DNA from: Deltaproteobacteria bacterium
GTDB taxonomy: Bacteria; Myxococcota_A; Polyangia; Polyangiales; Ga0077539
DNA: 64,000 bases
Direction of reading: 5' to 3'
NCBI GenBank assembly: GCA_947477565.1
Contig: CANJUR010000013.1
Location: 1-64,000, forward strand
In this document: positions 47,263 through 55,802 of the stretch, piece by piece
How the letters are laid out: every line of letters starts with the position of its first letter
Position numbering within the stretch: the stretch's first letter is position 1
Translations under genes and position numbers: made by a program
The notes under the pieces: generated by a model
The model's input: only the letters and a program-made list of their open reading frames with translations
Databases searched by the model: none
Told to the model about the DNA's origin: nothing

Positions 47263-48431
47263 GTGCGCAGGTCGCCCGGATCGTTTTCTTCATCAACTCC
47301 CTTGAGCAGGGGGGCGCCGAGCGGCAGTTCACAGAACTCATCGCACGCCTCGATCGCACGCGCTTCGACCCGCTCCTCGTCACTTGCACGCGACGCCCCG
47401 GCATCGCGCTACCGCTGCCACCGGAGAAGGTATTTTCTCTCGATTCGCCGATGTTTCCTTCGCCGGCCGGGGTCTGGCGACTGGGGCGAATTCTCGCTGA
47501 GGCCGCGCCAGACATCGTGCACACCAGCAAGGGGTGGGAAAACGTGATCGGCCGGGCGATCGCCCGGCTTCGGCGGGTTCCGCACGTGGTGGCGACGGTG
47601 TGCACTCTCGCCGCGGGCATCCCGTTCTCGCAGAGACTCTCCGAGCGTCTCACGGCCACCATGGCCGACGTGCACATCGTCAACTCGAGGGGCATCAAGG
47701 ACATGCTCGTCGGTGACTTGAACTTCGACGCCCAGACGGTCGTCGTCATCGAGAACGGCGTAGACCTCGAGCGTTTTCGACCCTTCGACGAAGCCTCTCG
47801 TCGGGCAGAACGACAGCGCCGGGGCCTCGATGGAGCCCCTCTCCTGGTGATGTCCGGGAGAATCTCACCGGAGAAAAACCAACTTTCCCTCGTGCGCGCG
47901 CTCCGCCGCATGAAGGCCGACGGCGTCCTGCCCAGCGATCTCCGCATCGCCCTCGCGGGGCGCGACTCGCTTCTCTTTTACGGACGGCGGGTGCGTGCCG
48001 AAGCGCGCCTGGCCCGCGTCGGCGATCATCTCGTTCCGCTCGGCGCCATCGGGGACATCGAGTCACTCGTGGCCGCTGCGGATGGGGTGATTCTCCCGTC
48101 GGTGTTCGAGGGGCTCCCCAACGCGGTCATCGAGGCCATGGCTTGCGGAATACCCGCGATCGTCTCGCAGGCTGCCAACGCCGACCGGATGATCACCGAC
48201 GGCGTGGAGGGTCTCGTCACGGCCACGCACGACCCCGAGGGGATCGACCGGGTATTGCGGCGCTTTGTGGCCCTCGACGACGCAGCGCGAAAGGCGATGG
48301 GGGCCCGCGGCCGAGCGCACGCGGAACGGAGATTCACGATGGCGCGCATGGTTTCCGAGACCGAAGAGGTCTACGAGGGCTTACTTCGCGGGGGTCCGCG
48401 GACGTTGACCGATCTCCGACGGGGTCCGTAG
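47259..48431 (+). CDS. family 4-type glycosyltransferase
   Basis: The 390-residue GT-B protein starts at ATG 47259 (ATGA overlap). The N-terminal domain has NSLEQGGAERQFTEL, and the C-terminal donor domain has VMSGRISPEKNQ and an EX7E motif in FEGLPNAVIEAMACGIPAI. It transfers a sugar from a nucleotide donor, keeping the anomeric form, onto a growing lipid-linked glycan at the cytosolic membrane face. Specificity is unknown. Confidence 0.88.
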   Translation: MSAQVARIVFFINSLEQGGAERQFTELIARLDRTRFDPLLVTCTRRPGIALPLPPEKVFSLDSPMFPSPAGVWRLGRILAEAAPDIVHTSKGWENVIGRAIARLRRVPHVVATVCTLAAGIPFSQRLSERLTATMADVHIVNSRGIKDMLVGDLNFDAQTVVVIENGVDLERFRPFDEASRRAERQRRGLDGAPLLVMSGRISPEKNQLSLVRALRRMKADGVLPSDLRIALAGRDSLLFYGRRVRAEARLARVGDHLVPLGAIGDIESLVAAADGVILPSVFEGLPNAVIEAMACGIPAIVSQAANADRMITDGVEGLVTATHDPEGIDRVLRRFVALDDAARKAMGARGRAHAERRFTMARMVSETEEVYEGLLRGGPRTLTDLRRGP

Positions 48432-48445
48432 GATTCGCCGCCCCG

Positions 48446-49429
48446 ATGCACGTCAATGGCCTGGAACGTTACGTTTGTCCCACCTGCAAGGTCGCTCTTT
48501 CGCTCACCGCTCCCGCCGAGGAGGAGGTGCTCGAAGGGTCTCTACGCTGCTCGCGATGCGCCGCGGAGTATCCAGTGCGCGATGGGATTCCCCGCTTCGC
48601 GCCGGCAGACAATTACGCTGCGAGCTTCGGCTGGCAATGGAACCGTTTCGCGCGCACGCAACTCGATTCGCAGACGGGTCTCGGACTCACGGCGAAGCGC
48701 TTCTGGGCAGAGACGCGATGGGCGACCGATCTGTCTGGGCAGACCGTGCTCGAGGCGGGTTCCGGCGCGGGCCGATTCACCGAGGTACTGGCGACGACCG
48801 GAGCGCGGGTATTTACCTTCGACTACAGCGCTGCAGTCGATGCGAACCGACGCTCCAACGCGAAGCACTCGCAGATCGATTTCGCGCAGGCGAGCATCTT
48901 TGAGATTCCCTACCGTTCCGCGAGCTTCGACAAGGTGCTGTGCCTGGGAGTGATTCAGCACACGCCTTCGCCGAGAGCGGCAGTGCGCGCCCTCGCGGAA
49001 GCCGTAAAACCCGGTGGCGAACTCGTATTCGACTGTTACCCAATCAACCCGCTGACGGTTTTTCGGGGCAAGTACCTCCTCCGCCTCGCCACCGCCGGGA
49101 AGAATCCCGAAAGGCTATTCCCCTGGGTCGAGCGGTGGTTCTCGTTCTGGTACGGGGCGCTCGGCCGCGCACGTGCGGTCGCCGGCGACCCTGCGCTGTA
49201 TCTGTCCGACCTCGTGGGCGTTTGCGACTATCGCCACGAGCTCAAAGACATTCCCGATGACGTTCTCCGCGAGATGGCGCTGCTCGACACCTACGACATG
49301 CTCGCGCCCCGGTACGACAAGCCCCAGCGCCGCGCCACACTGACGCGTTGGATGCAGGAAGACGGCCTCGTCGATATTGAAGTGACCCCGGGCTACAACG
49401 GCTTCGAGGCGCGCGGCCGAAAGCGCTGA
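48446..49429 (+). CDS. zinc-ribbon plus SAM methyltransferase
   Basis: The 327-residue protein starts at ATG 48446. A Trm112-like zinc ribbon occupies the N terminus (CPTC at 11-14 and CSRC at 35-38). A class I methyltransferase follows with motif I VLEAGSGAGRFTEVLA and FDYSAAVDANRR, then ASFDKVLCLGVIQHTPSP. This layout is common for methyltransferases in polysaccharide loci, and methylation of a sugar or its carrier is the likely role. The preceding glycosyltransferase ends 14 bp away. The gene ends 102 bp before the convergent minus-strand glycan operon. Confidence 0.8.
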   Translation: MHVNGLERYVCPTCKVALSLTAPAEEEVLEGSLRCSRCAAEYPVRDGIPRFAPADNYAASFGWQWNRFARTQLDSQTGLGLTAKRFWAETRWATDLSGQTVLEAGSGAGRFTEVLATTGARVFTFDYSAAVDANRRSNAKHSQIDFAQASIFEIPYRSASFDKVLCLGVIQHTPSPRAAVRALAEAVKPGGELVFDCYPINPLTVFRGKYLLRLATAGKNPERLFPWVERWFSFWYGALGRARAVAGDPALYLSDLVGVCDYRHELKDIPDDVLREMALLDTYDMLAPRYDKPQRRATLTRWMQEDGLVDIEVTPGYNGFEARGRKR

Positions 49430-49531
49430 ATCCGCCTTCCTCCGAGGCGCTGCAAACGATCGACGCCCACCGGCAGCGCCCCGCGAACGACATCCCGTGG
49501 ACGGCATTCTGGGCGTTCGACGAAGATGACG

Positions 49532-50683
49532 TCAGGGTGTCGGCGGGCGGTCGAGTACCCGCGACCAAACAGATTCCATCCGCGCGACCATCGCTTCGAC
49601 AGTGAAGCTCTCGACGCGCGCCCGGGCGGTGCGACCGAGGTGCTCTCTCGCCACGTCATCAAGCGCGAAAAAACGTGAGATGGCTTCGGCGATACAGCGC
49701 GCATCAACGCCCGCTGCGCGAACGCCGTCGATGCCATCGCGCACCACGACGTCGCGATCGGCGCCCGGCGAGACCACCACGGGAGTGCCGCACGCCATCG
49801 CTTCGAGCACAGCGTTCGACATGCCCTCGTAGTGAGAGACGAGCACCGCGCCATCGGCCGCACCGAGCAAAGACTCCGGCTCGCGCACGCTGCCGAGAAA
49901 GCGCACGACGCCGCGAAGGCCCAACGCCTCGATGCGTCGATCGAGGGTTTCCCGTAGCGCCGCGTCCGGGGCGTGCCCCGCGAAGAGCACCGTCGCGTTG
50001 GGGGGCAAAGCACCCGCGCCGCGCAGCAAACCCAACGCCTCGACGATCCCCGGATGGTTCTTCTCGGCGGTGACCCTTGCCATCACGACGAGGGTCGGAC
50101 CGTTCAACGACCAGCGCGTCCGCGAAGCATCTCGTTCTGCCCGGTCTAGCGGGCGAAAGCGCCGGACATCGATACCATTGGGAATCACGTCGATCGCATC
50201 GGCCGGATACCCCGCCCGGCGCGTCAATTGGTCACGAATACCGACGGAATTGACCACCAGCGCATGCGTCCACGGGCGAGACAGGCGCTCCAGGGTCACA
50301 TCGCGGCGATCAGGGATTCCCGCGAGAACGGATGAGACCACGCGCCGCCCACCGGTCATCCGAGCCGCGACGCACGCATAGAAGTTGAGCAGTCCGCCAA
50401 AGGAGTGAACCACCTCGATGCGCTCGCGAACCATGATTCGTGCGAGTCGCACACCCGTCATGGGCGTCGATGCGTCGGCAGAGCGCAGATCATGGATTCG
50501 TGTCGAATCGAGTTGCAGGCCATATTCATCAGTCGGGTCGCAGAGAGCGACGATCGGCATCCAGCGGTCGCGGTCGATGCCGGCCACGATCTCGATGAGT
50601 TGCCGCTCGGCACCCCCGCGACGCAGCGAGGTGATTGCCAACAACACTGGCGTTGGAGCACCTCGACCCGATTCGCTGCTCAT
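49532..50683 (-). CDS. family 4-type glycosyltransferase
   Basis: The 383-residue GT-B protein starts at ATG 50683, which overlaps the previous stop (ATGA) behind GGGGAG. An ATG six codons earlier would lie inside the preceding gene. It has SLRRGGAERQLIEIVAG at the N terminus and EX7E in YEGMSNAVLEAMACGTPVV. It is the last gene of the seven-gene operon that begins with rmlB. Confidence 0.88.
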   Translation of the reverse strand: MSSESGRGAPTPVLLAITSLRRGGAERQLIEIVAGIDRDRWMPIVALCDPTDEYGLQLDSTRIHDLRSADASTPMTGVRLARIMVRERIEVVHSFGGLLNFYACVAARMTGGRRVVSSVLAGIPDRRDVTLERLSRPWTHALVVNSVGIRDQLTRRAGYPADAIDVIPNGIDVRRFRPLDRAERDASRTRWSLNGPTLVVMARVTAEKNHPGIVEALGLLRGAGALPPNATVLFAGHAPDAALRETLDRRIEALGLRGVVRFLGSVREPESLLGAADGAVLVSHYEGMSNAVLEAMACGTPVVVSPGADRDVVVRDGIDGVRAAGVDARCIAEAISRFFALDDVAREHLGRTARARVESFTVEAMVARMESVWSRVLDRPPTP

Positions 50684-51732
50684 ATCGACTCCCCTGCGCA
50701 TCGCGAACTCTCAATGACCTCTCCGAAGACGGCTGCGAGCCGTGCGGCGTTGATGGTCACCGAATACTCAGCTTTCACCACGGCGAGACCGCGCTGACCC
50801 ATCGCTCGCGCGCCCTGGGCATCGCGATAAAGGCGCTCCAGAGCAGCGAGCCACTCCTCGGTGGTGCGCGCGGCGTATCCCACATCATCGCGAGCGAGGA
50901 CGTCTACGTTTGCTCCCACGGGCGACACGACAACGGGCAGTCCCGCGGCCATATAGACAAGCATCTTGGCGGCACACTTCCCCCGGGCCCACTCCTCATC
51001 GGCCAAGGGCATGAGTCCTACGTCCATGCCTCTAACCGCGAGTCGCTCAGCCTCGACGGTCCATCGCACAAACTCTATCTGCTCTGGGGGCAGTGACTTC
51101 CAGAGCGGCGGTTTGTCTGCAACCACCCGCACGACGGCGTCACGGTGATTCGCCAGAAAGATCGCCAGAGCAGGCTCTGTCTGCAATAGGTATGGGAAGT
51201 TCGCGGAAGATCCTGTCCATCCGACGATCCATCGGTTTTGGCCTGGGTTCGGGTTGCCACCCGCCCAGTCCGCGGGCTCCACCGAGGTCGGCACCACGAA
51301 CACCCGCTTCGCGTGGGGACGATAGTGTTCTGCGAGCCATGCATTGCCGACGATGACCGCGGCGCATCCGGCCGCGATACGCTCGGAGAAGCCCTTTACT
51401 CCACTAAGAAAGATGGCGTCGTCGATATCGAGGATGCGATTCGAGGCGCGGCCCACGCTTAGCTCCAGGGTCTCTCTGCCGGCCAAAAACTCACGCTCCA
51501 TCCACACCAGATCGGCCGTTGAAGCAGAGTGAAAGGCACGTTTGCGCGAGCGCAGTCGCCGATAGTCCCAGACAAACCGCGGCACCCCGAAGGGCACCGG
51601 ATCGAACTTCGCAGGGGTGCACGGATATTCATCAACGTGAACGCCATGAGAAGCGAGCGAGGGAATGAATTGGCGCACCCGGAATCGACTCGACGGTTCG
51701 TTCAAGCCTGAAGTGAACGCGACCACCCGCAT
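50680..51732 (-). CDS. glycosyltransferase, GT4-like
   Basis: The 350-residue protein starts at ATG 51732, which shares its A with the TAA stop of the flippase gene (TAATG). An ATG six codons upstream is the only alternative. It lacks the clear EX7E of the other two, but the C-terminal half (VGWTGSSANFPYLL, VGLMPLADEEWARGKCAAKM, YMAAGLPVVVSPVG) is the nucleotide-sugar-binding half of GT4-like enzymes. A role in building the same glycan is inferred from the operon. Confidence 0.82.
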   Translation of the reverse strand: MRVVAFTSGLNEPSSRFRVRQFIPSLASHGVHVDEYPCTPAKFDPVPFGVPRFVWDYRRLRSRKRAFHSASTADLVWMEREFLAGRETLELSVGRASNRILDIDDAIFLSGVKGFSERIAAGCAAVIVGNAWLAEHYRPHAKRVFVVPTSVEPADWAGGNPNPGQNRWIVGWTGSSANFPYLLQTEPALAIFLANHRDAVVRVVADKPPLWKSLPPEQIEFVRWTVEAERLAVRGMDVGLMPLADEEWARGKCAAKMLVYMAAGLPVVVSPVGANVDVLARDDVGYAARTTEEWLAALERLYRDAQGARAMGQRGLAVVKAEYSVTINAARLAAVFGEVIESSRCAGESI

Positions 51733-53267
51733 TATCGACCTGCTCTCCATCGAATGATTCGCGCACGCACGGAAGCCAGAGTGGCATCGATGATCTCGCG
51801 GTCTTCGCTCTCGAAGCCGAGCGACGTCAGCACGAGAATATAGAATGCCAGAGCGACGCCGACGCCCAACAAGAAGCGCCCCGGGGATTGGGTAGACGAG
51901 GAAAACGCGACGGACTGCGGGAGGCGACCGGCGGCCCATGCGACGCAAGACGCAGCCACCGGCTTCAGAAGGGTTAGAGAGAAGCCCTGGGCGCCGGTGC
52001 GAAGTCGCGCGAAGGTCAGACAGATTGCCTCGGACACGACGAGTGCGATGAAGAACGAGATAGCCCCGCCCAAAAGGCCGTAGCGCGGAATCAACAGGTT
52101 GGGAACAAAGAGTTGCAGCCCGAGCGACACCAGGGCTGCATACAAGTTGAACCGTGCATTACCGCTGAGTGGAAGCGCATAGCTGGACAGGGACATCGCG
52201 CTGAGCAGGTAACCCGCGGCAAGCACGGCGAGGGCTGCGTGCGCCCGTACGAAGGTCTGGCCGTGCATCGCAAGAATCGCGTCGCCGAAGCCCGCGAGAA
52301 TCGTGAAGAAGGGCAGCGCCATCATCGCCACCCAACGGGTCTGTCGGCGCAGGAGGGCGTTCATCGCGTCCGTCCGTCCGGCAGCGATCATCGCCGGAAG
52401 GTCGCCGGAGAGACCCGGATAGAACGTCCCTCGAATCTGGAAAAGCGTAGCGGCGTAGGGGAGGCAGACGTTGAAGGCGCCGGCGTCTTCGGGGCCGCGG
52501 TGGAAGTTCACGAGGAGGCCATCGACACGCCCGCGCAAGGCGGCCACGAGGCTCATGGCGACGAGCGGAAGCCCGGCCCGCAGCACCGCGCTGTCCCACG
52601 GCGCCGTCACCGCGCGCCGGAGCGTCTGGGGCAATGAGTGCACTCGACCGTAAAAGAGCGCCGCGAGCGCTGTGGTCAATGTCATGGTGGCCACCACCGC
52701 GGTGCATGCGCCCTGGAGGCCCGCCCCGAGCTGGAGCACAAGCGTAGTGAGTCCTAGGACCGTGAGAGGCTGGGCGACGCCGCGCACCCAGAAGTCATAC
52801 TTCATCACCTTGCGGACCTGAGTGGCAATCAGGAAGATGCTTGTGGCGTGGTAGGCGATCGGTACCAGCAGCAAGGTGCGAATCGGCGCCGCGAGAAGAG
52901 GCTCATTCTGCAGGGCTGCGATGCGCGTCGCCCCGATCATCAGAACCGCGCCGCCCATCAGTCCGGACACGGCCACGACACGCAGACACATCGCGACGGC
53001 ATCGACCGCTGCCGCCTCATCGCCGCTCTGCCGGGCCACGCTTGCGCGCTGGGCGAGCACCGTGTCCATGCCAAAGAGGGTGAACACCGACACCACGTCC
53101 ACGATACTGTTGGCGGTGGTGTAGAGCCCATAGCCTGCGGTGCCGAGCGAGCGCGTCAACTGGACGTGAAACGCTGGCGTCGACGCGTTGGCGAGCAGCG
53201 TGAGAAGGTTCACGCCCACGCCGCGCGCCTCCGTGGTGGTGCCGCCCTCGCCCGCGGCTTCCGTCAC
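51732..53267 (-). CDS. wzx: polysaccharide flippase, Wzx/MATE-like
   Basis: The 511-residue protein starts at GTG 53267, overlapping the preceding stop as GTGA. It has about 12-14 hydrophobic helices and the flippase N-terminal block (NLLTLLANASTPAFHVQLTRS, GTAGYGLYTTANSIVDVV). Such proteins move undecaprenyl-linked sugar units across the inner membrane. Being in the middle of the operon with three sugar-nucleotide genes and two glycosyltransferases, it marks this as a lipid-linked repeat-unit pathway. Confidence 0.85.
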   Translation of the reverse strand: MTEAAGEGGTTTEARGVGVNLLTLLANASTPAFHVQLTRSLGTAGYGLYTTANSIVDVVSVFTLFGMDTVLAQRASVARQSGDEAAAVDAVAMCLRVVAVSGLMGGAVLMIGATRIAALQNEPLLAAPIRTLLLVPIAYHATSIFLIATQVRKVMKYDFWVRGVAQPLTVLGLTTLVLQLGAGLQGACTAVVATMTLTTALAALFYGRVHSLPQTLRRAVTAPWDSAVLRAGLPLVAMSLVAALRGRVDGLLVNFHRGPEDAGAFNVCLPYAATLFQIRGTFYPGLSGDLPAMIAAGRTDAMNALLRRQTRWVAMMALPFFTILAGFGDAILAMHGQTFVRAHAALAVLAAGYLLSAMSLSSYALPLSGNARFNLYAALVSLGLQLFVPNLLIPRYGLLGGAISFFIALVVSEAICLTFARLRTGAQGFSLTLLKPVAASCVAWAAGRLPQSVAFSSSTQSPGRFLLGVGVALAFYILVLTSLGFESEDREIIDATLASVRARIIRWRAGR

Positions 53268-53875
53268 CGCGGGAGCCGCCGCAGCGTGGCGGTGAGTTCG
53301 TACACTGGCACCCAGTACACGAGGTTTTCTTCGTAGTACTCGCGCGTAGCGTCAGAGATGTTCGCGAGCGCTTGCACCCACTTGCGTATCATCCGCCGGA
53401 AAAACCAGGGCGACGTGAACCCAAGGTGCAACGAAGTGACCTCTAGTCGATAGTCCAGACCGTAGCGAGGCACCTGCCGATGAAGCTGTGGAGCGTCCGC
53501 GAGGTACGAGAAGCTATAGAGTCCAAAGGGCCGCACATGGGTCGGATCGGAGTAATAGTAGGGATTCGAAAAGTGCGGCACCACGACGGTCACGACTCCC
53601 TGCTCCACGAGAACCCTGGAGAGTTCACGCATGAGCCCGTCGAGGTCGATCACGTGCTCGAGGAAGTGCGCCGTATAGACCCTCGAGACGCTCGCGTCGG
53701 GTAGTGAGCGAAGCACGGTCACCACCTCGCCCACCACATCCACGCCGGGATGGTCGAGCAGGTCGATGCCGACGGCTGCGGGATCGATCTTCGAGGCGCC
53801 ACAACCGAGTTCCAGGGCGCCTGGATTCTCCGGGGAGAATGACCCCAGCCGTCCCGCGCGGTCACGAAAGGTCAT
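53264..53875 (-). CDS. SAM-dependent methyltransferase
   Basis: The 203-residue class I methyltransferase starts at ATG 53875, overlapping the preceding stop (ATGA). Motif I is shortened (ALELGCGASKIDPAAVGIDL), followed by ASVSRVYTAHFLEHVIDLDGL and VVPHFSNPYYYSDPTHVRPF, a pattern of small methyltransferases in glycan loci. It probably methylates a sugar residue; the acceptor is unknown. Confidence 0.8.
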   Translation of the reverse strand: MTFRDRAGRLGSFSPENPGALELGCGASKIDPAAVGIDLLDHPGVDVVGEVVTVLRSLPDASVSRVYTAHFLEHVIDLDGLMRELSRVLVEQGVVTVVVPHFSNPYYYSDPTHVRPFGLYSFSYLADAPQLHRQVPRYGLDYRLEVTSLHLGFTSPWFFRRMIRKWVQALANISDATREYYEENLVYWVPVYELTATLRRLPR

Positions 53876-54720
53876 GCGGACGACCGCGAGCGGAAGTCCA
53901 GAGCGTACTGGCCCATGACCTCGTCGAGTGCTGCCGCAACGGGTCGCATCGTGATGCCGAGCGCGGCAAGCCGAGGCGACGCGAGTAGGCAGTTCGACCG
54001 CGGGGCCGCCGCGAGTCCGAGAGAGACCAACTCCTCTTCTTCGATAAACTCACAACGGTGAGAGGGATCGACCCGATTGGCGTATCTAGCAAGCAGGTCT
54101 CGGTGCCGCAGGGTGCCAGGATTGGTCACATGAAACACGCCCGTCGCCCGACGCGCCGCGAGTTCGCCGATCACGTGCACAAGGTCATCGACGAAGGTGA
54201 CAGAGTTCTCGACATCGATGACTCGAGCGTAACCCGCTAGTTTCGTGATGAGGTTTCGCGGGTTCATCGCTCCGTCCACGGGCATTCGAATGCGCACTAC
54301 GGCAGTGTGAGCCATCGGGGCGAGCAGCAAATCAGTGGCGTACTTGGTACGGCTGTAATACGAAATCGGGTTCGCCGGGTCGTCTTCGCGCCAGCCTCCA
54401 GGGCTCGGTGAAGGCCCATAAAACACGCACCCTGAGCCGATATGAAGCATGTGCGCGTCGGCCTCCCGGGACGCTTCGGCGAGCGTCAGGGCGCCGAGCA
54501 CATTACTTCGCCACGTGGCCTCCTGGTGAGTCTCGCACCAGTCCACATTGGGGCGACCGGTCTTTCCCGCTGCATTGATGACTACCTCTGCACGGGCGCC
54601 GTGAATCGCGTCGGCGACGGCAATTCGATCCGTCACATCGACTTCGGAGAGCGTGGCTCCGGGCATCTCGCGAGCCAGTCGTCGGCCCAGGAATCCGCCG
54701 CCAAATACCAGTGTGTTCAA
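53872..54720 (-). CDS. NRS/ER-like bifunctional 4-keto-6-deoxyhexose 3,5-epimerase/4-reductase
   Basis: The 282-residue Rossmann protein starts at TTG 54720, whose TTGA overlap with the rmlA stop supports this unusual start. It has GGGFLGRRLA, GKTGRPNVDWCETHQEATWR, and the YxxxK pair (Y122, K126 in YYSRTKYA). It follows plant and giant-virus NRS/ER (UER1) proteins more closely than RmlD in the stretches INAAGKTGRPNVDWCE, RIRMPVDGAMNPRNLITKL, GVFHVTNPGTLRHRDLL and APRSNCLL. Those enzymes carry out both 3,5-epimerisation and 4-reduction of NDP-4-keto-6-deoxyglucose to NDP-L-rhamnose. No rmlC gene is present next to rmlA and rmlB, as expected if this protein does both steps. The similarity is from memory, not from a search. 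Confidence 0.75.
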   Translation of the reverse strand: MNTLVFGGGFLGRRLAREMPGATLSEVDVTDRIAVADAIHGARAEVVINAAGKTGRPNVDWCETHQEATWRSNVLGALTLAEASREADAHMLHIGSGCVFYGPSPSPGGWREDDPANPISYYSRTKYATDLLLAPMAHTAVVRIRMPVDGAMNPRNLITKLAGYARVIDVENSVTFVDDLVHVIGELAARRATGVFHVTNPGTLRHRDLLARYANRVDPSHRCEFIEEEELVSLGLAAAPRSNCLLASPRLAALGITMRPVAAALDEVMGQYALDFRSRSSA

Positions 54721-55802
54721 GAGGTCCTCGCGAATTCGATTAGACAGTCATCGCCCACGAGCAGGACGATCGCACCGGCCCTCGCGTCGCCGGGCCGGAC
54801 TCGCACCCGACGCCCCAGCAGTGAATCTTCCAGGCGGGCGATGTCCTCGACGAGACAGCCCTCCATGAGCACCGAGCGATCAATGCCAGAGCGAAGTACC
54901 GTGACCTCCGGACCAATGCTCGTGAAGGGTCCAATGTTCGAGTCCACGACCCTCGCGCCGGCGCCGATGACCACCGGCCCTCGGATGGTAGACCGCTCGA
55001 CCACCGCACCTTCGGCGATCGAAACGCGACCCGTGACGCGGCTTGCGCCGTCCACCACGCCCCGCACTTCAGCGACGGCCCAGGCGTCGAGGACGGTCTC
55101 ATTGGCTAGCAGGAGATCATCCTTCTTGCCCGTATCGAGCCACCACGATGTGACGATGTCATGGTGGACGATCTCTCCCCGCGCCAGAATGCGAGCGAGA
55201 GTATCCGTGATTTCCAGTTCGCCGCGCGGCGATGGCTTGATCTCCGAGATCGCGCTGAACACCGACGCACTTCGGAAGAGATAGACGCCTACGAGTGCGA
55301 GGTTACTGGGCGGGTGCTCGGGCTTCTCTATAAGTTGCGCGATACGACCCGATGCATCAAGCACGGCGACGCCAAAGGCGCGCGGATTGGGCACCTCCTT
55401 GAGCATGACCGAGGCGCTGACCTCAGGCCGCGCGGCAAAGGCCTCGACCGCCGGTCGAATGGGACTCCCGATCAGGTTGTCTCCCAGGTACATGCAGAAG
55501 TCGTCTGAACCCAGGAAATCCCGAGCGACGAGCACGGCGTGCGCGAGACCTGCGGGGCGCTCTTGAACGATATAAGAGAACTTCGCGTTCCAGCGAGACC
55601 CGTCTCCCAGCGCGGCGCGCACTTCGGATCCCGTCTCCGGTGAGATCACAACGCCGATGTCTACGATTCCTGCGCCGACGAGGTTATCGATGACAAAGAA
55701 GAGAATGGGTCGATTGGCCACCGGCACAAGCTGCTTCGCGCCTGTGTAGGTGATGGGGCGAAGTCGCGATCCTGCGCCGCCGGAGAGCACCAGACCCTTC
55801 AC
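54717..55802 (-). CDS. rmlA: glucose-1-phosphate thymidylyltransferase, long (StrD-like) form
   Basis: The 361-residue protein starts at GTG 55802 (GTGA overlap with rmlB). The nucleotidyltransferase domain has GLVLSGGAGSRLRPITYTGA and PVANRPIL, YLGDNLI with the metal aspartate, and FGVAVLDASGRIAQLIEKP. Unlike the short rhamnose-pathway RmlA (about 290 residues) it continues into a left-handed beta-helix of hexapeptide-type repeats (GRVSIAEGAVVERSTIRGPV, VIGAGARVVDSNIGPF), as in the StrD/RmlA_long group. It makes dTDP-glucose for the next enzyme, RmlB. Confidence 0.9.
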   Translation of the reverse strand: MKGLVLSGGAGSRLRPITYTGAKQLVPVANRPILFFVIDNLVGAGIVDIGVVISPETGSEVRAALGDGSRWNAKFSYIVQERPAGLAHAVLVARDFLGSDDFCMYLGDNLIGSPIRPAVEAFAARPEVSASVMLKEVPNPRAFGVAVLDASGRIAQLIEKPEHPPSNLALVGVYLFRSASVFSAISEIKPSPRGELEITDTLARILARGEIVHHDIVTSWWLDTGKKDDLLLANETVLDAWAVAEVRGVVDGASRVTGRVSIAEGAVVERSTIRGPVVIGAGARVVDSNIGPFTSIGPEVTVLRSGIDRSVLMEGCLVEDIARLEDSLLGRRVRVRPGDARAGAIVLLVGDDCLIEFARTS

